Assembly (NCBI RefSeq): GCF_007993035.1 | Contig: NZ_VOOS01000001.1 | Coordinates: 806,001-870,000 of the forward strand | Reading direction: 5' to 3' | Length of the DNA: 64,000 bases | Source: Vicingus serpentipes | Lineage (GTDB): Bacteria; Bacteroidota; Bacteroidia; Flavobacteriales_E; Vicingaceae | Part shown: piece by piece, positions 25,449 to 34,722 of the stretch | Layout: each line of letters starts with the position of its first letter | Numbering within the stretch: the first letter of the stretch is position 1 | Program-made: the position numbers and the translations under genes | The notes under the pieces: model-generated | What the model was told of the DNA's origin: nothing | What the model saw: only the letters and a program-made list of their open reading frames with translations | Databases searched by the model: none

Positions 25449-26802
25449 TCGCCTTGATCATATCTTGTTGAGTTATAATATGATGTTTATCTCCATCATA
25501 TTTAACAATTATTGCTTTAGCTCCTTCTTGAAATAATTTAGATATATTGTCAATTGTAGTTGTTTCTGATACTATTGGAAAAGGCGCTCCCATAATATGT
25601 TTAACAGGTAATTCTTTCAATTCTGGATTTTCGCAAAGTTTTGCGAATAGAATATTATCCGTTAACGAACCTTCAAAACCATTATCTCCAACTACTGGTA
25701 TTTGAGAAATACCATATTGATTCATCAATAAAATTGCTTGAGAAACAGGGTTTTCTGTAGTAACGGTAACTAAATGTTTACCTGCATGATCTTTAATTAA
25801 ATCTTTTGCATTCTTTTTTTCTTCATCTAAAAATCCTCTTTCACGCATCCAATCATCATTGAACATTTTACCCACATATCTACTCCCGTGATCATGAAAC
25901 AGAACAACAACAACATCATCTTTTGTTAGCTCATCTTTTAATTGTAGTACGCCTTTTATAGCTGAACCAGCAGAATTCCCTACAAATATTCCTTCTTCTT
26001 TAGCTAATTTTCGTTGATAAACAGCAGCATCTTTATCGGTTACTTTTTCAAACTTATCAATCACACTAAAATCAACATTTTTAGGCAAAATATCTTCTCC
26101 AATTCCTTCTGTTATGTATGGATAAATTTCATTTTCATCAAAAATTCCTGTTTCATGATACTTTTTAAACACTGATCCGTAAGTATCTATACCCCATATT
26201 TTAATATTAGGATTCTTCTCTTTTAAATATTTCCCAACTCCAGAAACCGTACCTCCAGTTCCTACACCAACAACAAAATGAGTGATTTTACCTTCTGTTT
26301 GCTCCCAAATTTCAGGACCAGTACTTAAATAATGTGCTTTTGCATTAGAAGGATTATCATATTGATTTACATACCATGAATTTGGAACTTCTTGAGCTAA
26401 TCTTTTTGAAACAGAATAATATGAACGTGGATCATCAGGTGCAACATTAGTTGGACAAACATGAACATCAGCTCCAACAGCTCTTAAAATATCCATTTTT
26501 TCCTTGCTTTGCTTATCGCTCAAAACACAAATTAGCTTGTATCCTTTCATTATACAAGCTAATGCTAAACCCATCCCTGTATTTCCTGAAGTTCCTTCAA
26601 TTACAGTTCCTCCTGGTTTTAGCCTTCCATCAGCTTCTGCATCTTCAATCATTTGAAGCGCCATTCTATCTTTTACTGAGTTTCCTGGGTTAGTTGTTTC
26701 AATTTTAGCTAACACTAATGCATCAACATCTTTACACATTTTGTTAATTTTAACTAAAGGTGTATTTCCTATCGTTTCTAATATATTATTGTAGTATTTC
26801 AT
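25441..26802 (-). CDS. Cystathionine beta-synthase-type PLP enzyme with CBS domains
   Basis: 453 residues. The N-terminal 320 form a fold-type II PLP enzyme of the cysteine synthase/cystathionine synthase family. Lys44 in NPGNSVKDRM should hold PLP. EGTSGNTGMGLA binds the phosphate or substrate, and GTGGTVSGVG is the PLP phosphate loop. A pair of CBS domains fills about 335-453 and should bind adenosyl ligands for regulation. It makes cystathionine from serine and homocysteine, or cysteine from O-acetylserine. The CBS pair favours the former. It is cytoplasmic and coupled to the ABM gene downstream. Confidence 0.9.
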   Translation of the reverse strand: MKYYNNILETIGNTPLVKINKMCKDVDALVLAKIETTNPGNSVKDRMALQMIEDAEADGRLKPGGTVIEGTSGNTGMGLALACIMKGYKLICVLSDKQSKEKMDILRAVGADVHVCPTNVAPDDPRSYYSVSKRLAQEVPNSWYVNQYDNPSNAKAHYLSTGPEIWEQTEGKITHFVVGVGTGGTVSGVGKYLKEKNPNIKIWGIDTYGSVFKKYHETGIFDENEIYPYITEGIGEDILPKNVDFSVIDKFEKVTDKDAAVYQRKLAKEEGIFVGNSAGSAIKGVLQLKDELTKDDVVVVLFHDHGSRYVGKMFNDDWMRERGFLDEEKKNAKDLIKDHAGKHLVTVTTENPVSQAILLMNQYGISQIPVVGDNGFEGSLTDNILFAKLCENPELKELPVKHIMGAPFPIVSETTTIDNISKLFQEGAKAIIVKYDGDKHHIITQQDMIKAIA

Positions 26803-26869
26803 TCTATTTTTCTGATTTTTAGCGAAGTTACAAAATACATCTATGCTTCAAATATTTAAAGCTGTATTT

Positions 26870-28099
26870 TTAATCAAATCGAATTGCTTTTATTGGTGTA
26901 ATTTTAGTGATAACATAAGATGGAATAATCATCATTGCTGCACAAATCAATAAAGTACCAATATTTAATAGGAAGATATTATAAAAATTAAGTTTTACAG
27001 GCACAACCGAAACATAATATGATTCTTGTGGCAGAGTTAAAAATCCGAACTGCATTTGTAAAAAACACAATCCTAATCCAATTACATTCCCCCAGATTAA
27101 ACCTTTTACAACAAGATAAACTGCATTATACATAAATATTTTACGCACGTTCCAATTTGGCATCCCTAAAGCTTTCAGAATACCTATCATGTTTGTTCGC
27201 TCTAAAATTAGAATCAATAAAGCAGAGATAATATTAATAGCAGCTACCACAACCATCAAAACAATTATTACAATAACATTTACATCTTGTAATTCTAACC
27301 AGTTAAATATATCTGGATTTTGACGAACAATTGTTGTTGAATGTAAATCGTATCCAATATTATCATAAACAAACAAATCGAGCTTATCTAAATCGTCATA
27401 GCTATTAATTAAAATTTCAAACCCTCCCACCTGATTTTCAGTCCAGCCATTTCTTTTTTGCACATGAGCAATATCTGAAAGCACATACAAATTATCAAAC
27501 TGCTCCAATCCAGATTTATAAATACCTTTTACAATAAAATCTTTAGGCCTAAGTTGCCCATTTTGCTGAATAAAATATATAAAAGTTTTGTCTCCTACTT
27601 TTAATTTCATTTTATCAGCAATAGTTTTCGAAATCAATAAATCATTTTTCAATTCACCTTCTTTAACCCTTACAAGCTCTCCTTCTATTAAATTTTTATC
27701 AAAAAAATCCCAATCAAAATCACTCCCAATTCCTTTTACAACAACCCCATAAATCTCTTCATTGGTTTTAATAATACCTGCTTTGTTTGCAAAAACTTGA
27801 ATGTGTTTTATGCCTTCTACAGAATCTATACTTGGATAAAAATCTTGTGATTTGCTTATTGGACTAGCCTCGTATGTATTTTGTGAATCGTAGCTAGTTA
27901 TTTGTATGTGGCTTCCAAATCCAATTACCTTGTTTCGTATTTCTTGCTGAAAACCAGAAACGATACTAATCGCAACAATCATCACGGTTAAGCCTAAAGC
28001 AATTGCTGCAATTGAAATACGAATAATAGGTTTGGTAAATTTCTTAGACCTAGCGTCGCCTTTAATTATATTCTTTGATATAAAATATTCGAGGTTCAA
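26870..28099 (-). CDS. LolC/LolE-like ABC transporter permease (MacB/FtsX superfamily)
   Basis: 409 residues with the typical layout. An N-terminal MNLEYFISKNIIKG leads to span 1 (about 27-49). A large periplasmic domain (50-270) follows, then three spans near 273-296, 325-347 and 370-395, ending IKAIRFD. The family extracts lipoproteins from the inner membrane together with a LolD ATPase, which is not adjacent here. The start is TTG at 28099. It is preferred because MNLEYFI is the family N-terminus and no ATG is available. It is divergent from the NamZ-like gene with only 26 bp between. Confidence 0.88.
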   Translation of the reverse strand: MNLEYFISKNIIKGDARSKKFTKPIIRISIAAIALGLTVMIVAISIVSGFQQEIRNKVIGFGSHIQITSYDSQNTYEASPISKSQDFYPSIDSVEGIKHIQVFANKAGIIKTNEEIYGVVVKGIGSDFDWDFFDKNLIEGELVRVKEGELKNDLLISKTIADKMKLKVGDKTFIYFIQQNGQLRPKDFIVKGIYKSGLEQFDNLYVLSDIAHVQKRNGWTENQVGGFEILINSYDDLDKLDLFVYDNIGYDLHSTTIVRQNPDIFNWLELQDVNVIVIIVLMVVVAAINIISALLILILERTNMIGILKALGMPNWNVRKIFMYNAVYLVVKGLIWGNVIGLGLCFLQMQFGFLTLPQESYYVSVVPVKLNFYNIFLLNIGTLLICAAMMIIPSYVITKITPIKAIRFD

Positions 28100-28125
28100 A
28101 TTAATTATATTTACCAGCCCATTTA

Positions 28126-29394
28126 ATGTATAACAAAAATAGTAATTTGAAATTGATGCAATTGAAGGAAATAGGTTTTATTATAATCATCTCATTATTT
28201 AGTATTTCTTGTGTTGGACAAGATGACTCTAAAACAACAACCAATCAAAACAATACTATAAAAGTTAAAGAAGCTCCAATAATTAAAGATATTATTGTTG
28301 CTGCAAATCTTACCGACCAATATATCCCTTTATTAAAAGATAAAAAGGTTGGAATTGTTGGGAATCATACTTCACTAATTAACCAAACTCACTTAGTAGA
28401 TTCCTTATTGAATTTAGGTATTGATGTAGTAAAAGTATTTAGTCCAGAGCATGGTTTTAGAGGTAATGCTGATGCAGGAGAAAAAGTAAATTCAAACATT
28501 GACGAAAAAACAAAATTACCTATAGTTTCATTATACGGCAAAAACAAAAAACCATCAACCGAACAACTAAAAGGATTAAATGTAGTTGTCTTTGATATTC
28601 AAGATGTTGGTACACGTTTTTACACTTATATTTCTACTATGAGTTATGTAATGGAAGCTTGTGCTGAAAACAACATTAAAGTTATTGTGTTAGACCGCCC
28701 TAATCCAAATGGACATTATATTGACGGGCCTATACTTAACCCTAAATTCAGCTCATTTATTGGCATGCACCAAGTGCCAATTGTACACGGAATGACAATT
28801 GGAGAATATGCTCAAATGGCAAATGGAGAGCATTGGTTAGCTAACAGCGTCAGTTGTGATTTAACAGTTATAAAAATGGAGAATTACGATCACAACTCAA
28901 CTTATACTTTACCTTTAAAACCATCGCCAAATTTGCCTAACATGAAATCTATTTACCTCTATCCTTTCTTGTGTTTATTTGAAGGAACACCTTATAGCAT
29001 TGGAAGAGGTACTGAGAAACCTTTCCAAATAATTGGCCATCCAAATATGGATTCTGTTAATTTTAGCTTTATTCCAAAAAGTATGGAGGGCGCCAAAAAC
29101 CCAAAACTTAAAAATGAAAAATGTTTTGGTGTTGACTTATCGTTAATTGAAGAACATGAGTTAAGAAACCAAAAAAGCATAGAATTAAAATGGCTCATCG
29201 AAGCTTATAAAAATGCCAACGATAAAGACAACTTTTTTAGTTCTTCATTTAATTTATTAGCGGGAAGTGATGAGCTACAAACTCAATTAAAAAATGGCCT
29301 AACTGAAAAGGAAATTAAAGCTTCATGGCAAGATGGATTAGCACAATTTAAAGAAACTAGAAAAAAGTATTTGCTCTACAAAGACTTTGAATAG
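28126..29394 (+). CDS. DUF1343 lipoprotein, NamZ-like exo-beta-N-acetylmuramidase
   Basis: 422 residues as the longest frame. An ATG at 28156 gives a tidier lipoprotein signal, with lipobox SISC. The mature part matches DUF1343: KVGIVGNHTSLI, VVKVFSPEHGFRGNADAGEKV, PIVSLYG, FDIQDVGTRFYTYISTM and SIGRGTEKPFQ. B. subtilis NamZ of this family cleaves terminal MurNAc from peptidoglycan fragments (GH171). The lipid anchor places it in the periplasm, where it would take part in cell-wall recycling or scavenging. The 3' end overlaps the convergent Nudix gene by 19 bases. Confidence 0.88.
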   Translation: MYNKNSNLKLMQLKEIGFIIIISLFSISCVGQDDSKTTTNQNNTIKVKEAPIIKDIIVAANLTDQYIPLLKDKKVGIVGNHTSLINQTHLVDSLLNLGIDVVKVFSPEHGFRGNADAGEKVNSNIDEKTKLPIVSLYGKNKKPSTEQLKGLNVVVFDIQDVGTRFYTYISTMSYVMEACAENNIKVIVLDRPNPNGHYIDGPILNPKFSSFIGMHQVPIVHGMTIGEYAQMANGEHWLANSVSCDLTVIKMENYDHNSTYTLPLKPSPNLPNMKSIYLYPFLCLFEGTPYSIGRGTEKPFQIIGHPNMDSVNFSFIPKSMEGAKNPKLKNEKCFGVDLSLIEEHELRNQKSIELKWLIEAYKNANDKDNFFSSSFNLLAGSDELQTQLKNGLTEKEIKASWQDGLAQFKETRKKYLLYKDFE

Positions 29395-30008
29395 CCTTTT
29401 AACAAATACCTCAACTCATTTAGCATTAAAGCTGTTGCTCCCCAAATTATTTTTTGATTAAACTCAAAAGTGGGCACTTCCATTTGCAATCCATTACTGA
29501 GTTTAATTTTATTTAAACGCAACGTTTCCACTTCGATTAAATGACCTATTCGTAATTCTATAATTTCTGCAACTTCTCTTAATTCTGGAATAAAACGAGG
29601 AGTATAATTAATTACTCCTATTACTGGTGTTACTAAAAAATTACTCACCGGAATATAAACATCTGATAGCTGACCAAGAACCTCAACATCATTCATTTCA
29701 ACCCCAACTTCTTCATTAGCCTCTCTTAATGCAGTATGGATAATGTCTTTATCTGATTCCTCAACTTTACCTCCGGGGAAAGCAATTTGACCACTATGGG
29801 TTCCATTATAAATTGGTCGTTGAATTAAAACTAAATGTGTTTCCTCTCCTTTATTATAAAACAGAATTAATACGCCACTTTTTTTTACGGTATTTAAATC
29901 AAGTGTGTCATAATCAACTTTACGGTAAGGAGCTGCTTCTTGATGTGCTAATTTACCTGGTAAATCAGCTAAAAGTTGTTCACTTAAAAACGATTTAAAA
30001 TTATTCAT
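29376..30008 (-). CDS. Nudix hydrolase, CoA pyrophosphatase-like
   Basis: 210 residues with an N-terminal helical part and a Nudix domain. The Nudix box spans GGKVEESDKDIIHTALREANEEVGV in two parts, with catalytic REANEE. The preceding HSGQIAFPGG, with RPIYNGT just before it, is the signature of the CoA-hydrolysing (UPF0035/NUDT7-like) group. It would split CoA or its derivatives to 3',5'-ADP and phosphopantetheine in the cytoplasm. The ATG overlaps the stop of the WG-repeat gene as ATGAATAA, so the two are coupled. Confidence 0.9.
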   Translation of the reverse strand: MNNFKSFLSEQLLADLPGKLAHQEAAPYRKVDYDTLDLNTVKKSGVLILFYNKGEETHLVLIQRPIYNGTHSGQIAFPGGKVEESDKDIIHTALREANEEVGVEMNDVEVLGQLSDVYIPVSNFLVTPVIGVINYTPRFIPELREVAEIIELRIGHLIEVETLRLNKIKLSNGLQMEVPTFEFNQKIIWGATALMLNELRYLLKGYSKSL

Positions 30009-32109
30009 CTGCCTTGAAAACTTGATTTAAATGTTTGTATTCAAAACCATCTTCAATAAATAACCTTAATAATTTTTCATCTTTTGTCAACTCAATTTTT
30101 GAATACTGAATTGGTATAATTGGTTGATTTTGTTTGGTTATTACACCGTAAAGACCTTCTCGTTTTACCATTAAATAAGAATCTTGAAACCAATTAATTT
30201 CTTCGTAATCTGCTGAAATTACAAAATTAGCTTTTGTATCTATTATTCCATATTTGCCATTTAAATTAACAATAGACAATCCGTTTTTAAATCCAGTAAC
30301 AGAAATGTAACTGTATGGAATTCTCAATTTTGTATTTAAATCACAAAAACCCCATTTACCATGTCTTTTTATCGCTATTAGTCCTTCTGAAATTGCCCCT
30401 ACATCTTCAAATAAACAAGGTACGAATTTAGTTCCTGTAGAATCAATCAGCCCAAATTTCCCTTCAGAAACTACCCGAGCATAATTATTTTCATTAAACA
30501 ATCCCCAATTGATAACCCCTTCTAAATAGCTAAATTGAATAGGTATTTGTATTTCTCCTTTTTGATTAACATAACCATATAAGCTATCCTCTACTATCAT
30601 TGCCCATCCGTTTTGCAATTCAGATAATTGAGTATAATTTGGAGGAATAACGTATTCTCCTTTTTTATTAATTACACCAAACAATCCGTTTTCTTGTATA
30701 CGAATAAAATCAATATTTAAGGCATCTATCCAATCGTACTTTGGTTTTACAACATAATACAAATTAGTATCAATTAAACCATATTTGCCGTTTTTAAGCA
30801 CGTAAGCAACACCCGACTTAAAATCGCCAACAGACTCAAATTCTAACCCAACTTTTAAGTTGCCTTTATGATCAATAAACCCATATTTATCCTCCAACTC
30901 TACCCAAACAAACTTATTGGTTAATTCACCAATATCATCATACATTAGAGGAACTACTATTTCTCCAATTTTATTTATTATTCCGTATTTATCGTTTAAT
31001 CCAACCACTGCTAGTCCCTTGTTATAGGAGTGTGCTTCATCATACTGAAAAGAAATAATTACCTCTCCTGCTTTATTAATAAAACCAACCTTACCTTGCT
31101 TTCCAACTGCTGCTGCACCTTCAAAAAAATCGCTTACCCAATCGTAAACAATAGGTATTACTACATTTAAGCTGTCGTTTACAAAACCCCATTTATCATT
31201 TTTATTAAGTTGATAATAAACTGCATTGGCTAGTTTATACTCTTTTACCAATTCATTTTTAAAAGGATATTCGGGATAGTTCTTAAAAAACTTTTCAATA
31301 TTTTCTGCCGTATGTTCTTGGGTAGATAAACTGTAAATGTTTCGCCAAGCAGAAGATACATGAGGGTTGTTTGGAAACGTTTTTAAAAAAGAATAGTAGG
31401 AGTTAATCGATTTGTCTTTAGTAGATATCTCATAAATATTTTGTTGTGCTTGATTTACAAAAGGGTTATTCGAATTTTCACTTATAAACCGAACATTATT
31501 TTCTACAGTATTGTTTTGAGTGTATTCTTGAAACAAAACTTTTTCATACAATCCTTTCACCTCATCAACTTGATTGGCTTTAGGGTATTGATTTAAAAAA
31601 TCGAGATACCCAACTGAAGTATTTATGCTCATTGCTTCTTGATAAGCTAATTGATTTCTAGCTTCAATAACCTTAGCCGTTTGTTTTGCTCCTTTGTTTT
31701 GTTTTAGAAATAAATTATAAGCTACAATTGTATTCGATTCTTGAACTTTTTCAAACCATTTTTCATCAACAAAAGTTCGTTGAGTAAATAGCGACAAGGA
31801 ATCAACTTTTAGTTCAGCTAATTTTAATTTCTTCTTTGCATCGAGTAAAACAAAGCTTGAATCACTTTTATTGATATAGTAAAGAGCCGAATCGAGATTG
31901 TAAAAAGGATTGTTGTTTAAAGAATATATAACGCTTAATCCATAAGCTGCGCCTGCAGTTTGCTTTTTCAACGATTTTTCAAAGGTTTTTTTTGCCTTAA
32001 AATAATCGTAAATAGACAATGCTTCAAAGCCACATTTTAGCCCGCCAGAAAAGACTTTGAAACAAATTAATAAACTTAAAATTGTTAAAATTAAACCTCT
32101 CTTATACAT
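30001..32109 (-). CDS. Exported WG-repeat protein
   Basis: 702 residues with a signal peptide (ends FSGG near 23). Residues 30-300 are helical-repeat-like, with a recurring FL-x-xYP pattern (FLNQYPKA, FLKTFPNNP, FFKNYPEYP). Residues 300-690 carry about eleven WG repeats (KWGFVN, KVGFIN, KYGIIN, KYGFID, KYGLID, LFGVIN, LYGYVN, KFGLID, KWGFCD, KYGIID, LYGVIT). Such repeats probably fold as beta hairpins in a solenoid or propeller. It is a periplasmic or surface protein with no known catalytic site. It is divergent from the MltF-like gene and coupled to the Nudix gene. Confidence 0.88.
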   Translation of the reverse strand: MYKRGLILTILSLLICFKVFSGGLKCGFEALSIYDYFKAKKTFEKSLKKQTAGAAYGLSVIYSLNNNPFYNLDSALYYINKSDSSFVLLDAKKKLKLAELKVDSLSLFTQRTFVDEKWFEKVQESNTIVAYNLFLKQNKGAKQTAKVIEARNQLAYQEAMSINTSVGYLDFLNQYPKANQVDEVKGLYEKVLFQEYTQNNTVENNVRFISENSNNPFVNQAQQNIYEISTKDKSINSYYSFLKTFPNNPHVSSAWRNIYSLSTQEHTAENIEKFFKNYPEYPFKNELVKEYKLANAVYYQLNKNDKWGFVNDSLNVVIPIVYDWVSDFFEGAAAVGKQGKVGFINKAGEVIISFQYDEAHSYNKGLAVVGLNDKYGIINKIGEIVVPLMYDDIGELTNKFVWVELEDKYGFIDHKGNLKVGLEFESVGDFKSGVAYVLKNGKYGLIDTNLYYVVKPKYDWIDALNIDFIRIQENGLFGVINKKGEYVIPPNYTQLSELQNGWAMIVEDSLYGYVNQKGEIQIPIQFSYLEGVINWGLFNENNYARVVSEGKFGLIDSTGTKFVPCLFEDVGAISEGLIAIKRHGKWGFCDLNTKLRIPYSYISVTGFKNGLSIVNLNGKYGIIDTKANFVISADYEEINWFQDSYLMVKREGLYGVITKQNQPIIPIQYSKIELTKDEKLLRLFIEDGFEYKHLNQVFKADE

Positions 32110-32180
32110 ACCCTCTTAATAACCTTAATGTTACTTTAGCCGTAAACTAATATTACGCTAAATTAGTAATTGAATACCGC

Positions 32181-33608
32181 ATGATAAAATTTTTAAAACA
32201 TATCAGTTATATAGTTATTGTTTTAGTTGCGTGTACTCCAAAACCAAAGGATGCTAATCGTAAAATTATTGATAGAGATATTGACAAAATAAAAACTAAC
32301 GGCAGCCTAAAAGCTCTCATAAATTACAGTTCTACTAGTTATTTTCTTTACAAAGGAATACCAATGGGATTTGAATATGAATTACTTAAAAAATACACTG
32401 AACACATTGGAGTAGAGCTCGAAGTAATTCCTATCAAAAATATGGATAGTGTTTTTGTAGATTTAAACAGTGGTGTTGCCGACATTGTTGCAGCCAACCT
32501 TACTATTACTAACCAACGATTAACTGAAGTAAATTTTACATTACCCATTATTATTACTAAACAAGTGCTGGTTCAACGAAAACCTGACAATTGGCGAAAA
32601 ATGAATAAAAAAGAATTGGCTAATTCACTTTTACAATCGCCACTCGACTTAGCTGGTAAAACAGTCGTAGTAAGAGAAGGCTCCTCTTTTAATACACGAC
32701 TAAAAAGTTTAAATAATGAAATTGGTGGGCAATTAAAAATTGAAACCGTTGCCGGAGAAACCACCATGGAACAGCTTATTGAAAAACTCGTTAAAAAAGA
32801 AATTAACTATACAGTTGCCGACAAAAACATTGCATTAGTTAACCAATGGCACTACCCAAATATAGATGCTAGCTTAACACTAAGTTTAGACCAAAAAATT
32901 GCTTGGGCAACACGAACAAATGCCGACAGTTTAACCCTTTCAATTAACAATTGGTTAAATGATTTTCAGAAAACTAAAAAGTTTAAAATTTTATACAACA
33001 AGTACTTTAACAACAAACACCTATTTACCTCTCGGGTAAAAAACCAATACTACACGCTTGAAAGCGGACAAATTTCGCCCTACGACGATTTGATAAAAAA
33101 ACACGCGAAATCTATTAATTGGGATTGGGAATTATTGGCTGCCATGATCTACCAAGAATCGCACTTTAACAATAATGCTATTGGCTGGGGAGGGTCGTTT
33201 GGGTTAATGCAAATGATGCCACAAACAGGCGAAAGATTTGGCGTTGATACATCATCAACTCCTGAGCAAAACATTATTGCTGGAGTTAAATACATTAAAA
33301 AATTAAACCGTATTTGGGAAAAAAGTATTGACGATACCTTAGCCCGAATTCCTTTTATTTTAGCAAGTTACAATACCGGTCCAGGACATGTAATTGATGC
33401 TAAAAAGTTAGCTAAAAAATACAATAAGAACCCTTTAGTTTGGGAAGATGTAAGTTATTATTTACTACACAAATCGGAACCGAAATATTACAAAGACGAT
33501 GTGGTAAAACATGGCTACTGCAAAGGTTATATTGTTTACGACTATGTAAATGAAATATTAGAACGCTACCACCATTATAAAACGATAATGGAAGAAAAAA
33601 AGATGTAA
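32181..33608 (+). CDS. MltF-like membrane-bound lytic murein transglycosylase
   Basis: 475 residues. A lipobox-like VACTP near residue 20 suggests lipidation. Residues 45-270 form a periplasmic solute-binding (SBP_bac_3) domain with GFEYELLKKYTEHIG and GVADIVAANLTIT. Residues 300-460 are an SLT lytic transglycosylase domain with the catalytic glutamate in MIYQESHF near 326, GLMQMMPQTG and ASYNTGPGHV. This two-domain order is that of MltF, which cleaves peptidoglycan with formation of 1,6-anhydroMurNAc. It is followed after 27 bases by the acetyltransferase gene. Confidence 0.93.
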   Translation: MIKFLKHISYIVIVLVACTPKPKDANRKIIDRDIDKIKTNGSLKALINYSSTSYFLYKGIPMGFEYELLKKYTEHIGVELEVIPIKNMDSVFVDLNSGVADIVAANLTITNQRLTEVNFTLPIIITKQVLVQRKPDNWRKMNKKELANSLLQSPLDLAGKTVVVREGSSFNTRLKSLNNEIGGQLKIETVAGETTMEQLIEKLVKKEINYTVADKNIALVNQWHYPNIDASLTLSLDQKIAWATRTNADSLTLSINNWLNDFQKTKKFKILYNKYFNNKHLFTSRVKNQYYTLESGQISPYDDLIKKHAKSINWDWELLAAMIYQESHFNNNAIGWGGSFGLMQMMPQTGERFGVDTSSTPEQNIIAGVKYIKKLNRIWEKSIDDTLARIPFILASYNTGPGHVIDAKKLAKKYNKNPLVWEDVSYYLLHKSEPKYYKDDVVKHGYCKGYIVYDYVNEILERYHHYKTIMEEKKM

Positions 33609-33635
33609 TTTCATCACTGATTTTTATTTTTTCTC

Positions 33636-34154
33636 ATGATTTCAATTGTAAAAGCTACATTGCAAGACGCTCCATTACTCTCTAAAATTGGGCAACAAAC
33701 CTTTATGGAATCGCATGGAAAAAGTGCTCCAGAAAAAGACCTAAACAACTACATGGAAAACAACTTAAGTTTAGAAAATTTCAAAAACGAATTAGCAGAC
33801 TCATCTAATATTTACCACCTTTTTTATTCTAATAACCGAGCTGCTGGTTACTCTAAAATTATTTTAAACACATCCAACAAAAACCTTAAAGAGGAAAACA
33901 TTACCAAATTGGAGCGCTTGTATATTTTAAAAGAATTTTACAATTTAAAACTGGGCTATCACTTATTGCTATTTAATGTAAACTTAGCAAAACAAAATAG
34001 TCAAAGTGGCTTATGGTTAAATGTTTGGACAGAAAACAAAAGAGCCATTAATTTTTATAAAAAAACAGGGTTTAAAATTATTGGTGAGTATTTATTTAAA
34101 ATTTCTGCAACTCACTCTAACCCTAATCATCAATTGTTTTTAGCTATAAACTAA
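33636..34154 (+). CDS. GNAT family N-acetyltransferase
   Basis: 172 residues with a single GNAT fold. The N-terminal strand and helix (ISIVKATLQDAPLLSKIGQQ) are followed by KLERLYILKEFYNLKLGYHL, the acetyl-CoA pyrophosphate-binding region in which the usual QxxGxG/A is modified to LKLGYHL. The late WLNVWTENKRAINFYKKTGF segment is the typical GNAT C-terminal signature. It is cytoplasmic and transfers an acetyl group to an unknown amine. It probably shares a transcript with the MltF-like gene. Confidence 0.88.
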   Translation: MISIVKATLQDAPLLSKIGQQTFMESHGKSAPEKDLNNYMENNLSLENFKNELADSSNIYHLFYSNNRAAGYSKIILNTSNKNLKEENITKLERLYILKEFYNLKLGYHLLLFNVNLAKQNSQSGLWLNVWTENKRAINFYKKTGFKIIGEYLFKISATHSNPNHQLFLAIN

Positions 34155-34194
34155 GGATTTAATACCTATATTTAATAAATTAAAAAAATACGTT

Positions 34195-34293
34195 ATGGCA
34201 AAAGGTCAAGATTCAAAAAAAGCAGTAAAAAAAGAAGCTGCAAAAACACCAAAAGAAAAAAAAGAAGAAAAGCGTTTAAAGAAAGGGAAGTAA
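34195..34293 (+). CDS. 32-residue lysine-rich protein
   Basis: ATG at 34195 to TAA at 34291-34293. The product starts MAKGQDSKKAVKKEAAKT and ends KRLKKGK, with nearly half the residues lysine. No signal peptide. A bidirectional terminator begins about 20 bases after the stop, which supports a real, short transcript end. A TATATTTA box (34167-34174) is a near-match to -7. Similar short basic proteins occur in Flavobacteriia. It might bind nucleic acid, but that is inference only. Confidence 0.6.
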   Translation: MAKGQDSKKAVKKEAAKTPKEKKEEKRLKKGK

Positions 34294-34304
34294 ACTCAAA
34301 AAAT

Positions 34305-34347
34305 ACAATAAAAAAAAGCCAGAATTAACTTCTGGCTTTTTTGTTTT
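34305..34347. terminator. Bidirectional terminator between convergent genes
   Basis: GCCAGAA (34318-34324) pairs with TTCTGGC (34330-34336) and is flanked by an A-run before and a T-run after. It can end the small basic gene on the plus strand and the HMA gene on the minus strand. Confidence 0.87.
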
Positions 34348-34698
34348 TTAGTGCATTCCACCCTTTTGGCAACAGTCAGGTAGTTTGTTATATGCTTTTT
34401 CGTCAGCTTTTAAACCATCAGCATCGTAGCCAATTTTAGTTACTGCTAGTTGTAATTTTTCAGGTGTAGTTTTATTCGGTAAATATTCTACTGTAAAAAC
34501 CGCCGTTTCAACATCTAACTCTGAAGATTTCACTCCTTTTTCGTAAGCAAATGCTTTTTCCAAACGTTCTTTACACATTTCGCACTGTGCCGATGTTTTA
34601 ATTTCTACTTTTTTTGTTTCTCTCGAGCTTTGGGCTTTTACTGTTGCTCCAGTTACCGAGAATATTGCTACTGCTATTACTACTATTAAATTTTTCAT
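34348..34698 (-). CDS. Exported heavy-metal-associated (HMA) domain protein
   Basis: 116 residues with a signal peptide (MKNLIVVIAV, ends VKAQ near 23). The mature part is one HMA ferredoxin-like domain with metal-binding Cys39 and Cys42 in AQCEMCKE. It ends in a second cysteine pair (Cys109, Cys110) in LPDCCQKGG. It is thus a periplasmic copper- or similar soft-metal-binding chaperone. It lies 24 bases downstream of the TonB receptor gene and is the last gene of the metal module that starts at 37378. Confidence 0.88.
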   Translation of the reverse strand: MKNLIVVIAVAIFSVTGATVKAQSSRETKKVEIKTSAQCEMCKERLEKAFAYEKGVKSSELDVETAVFTVEYLPNKTTPEKLQLAVTKIGYDADGLKADEKAYNKLPDCCQKGGMH

Positions 34699-34722
34699 GT
34701 TTTTATTATTTTAAATTATTAG

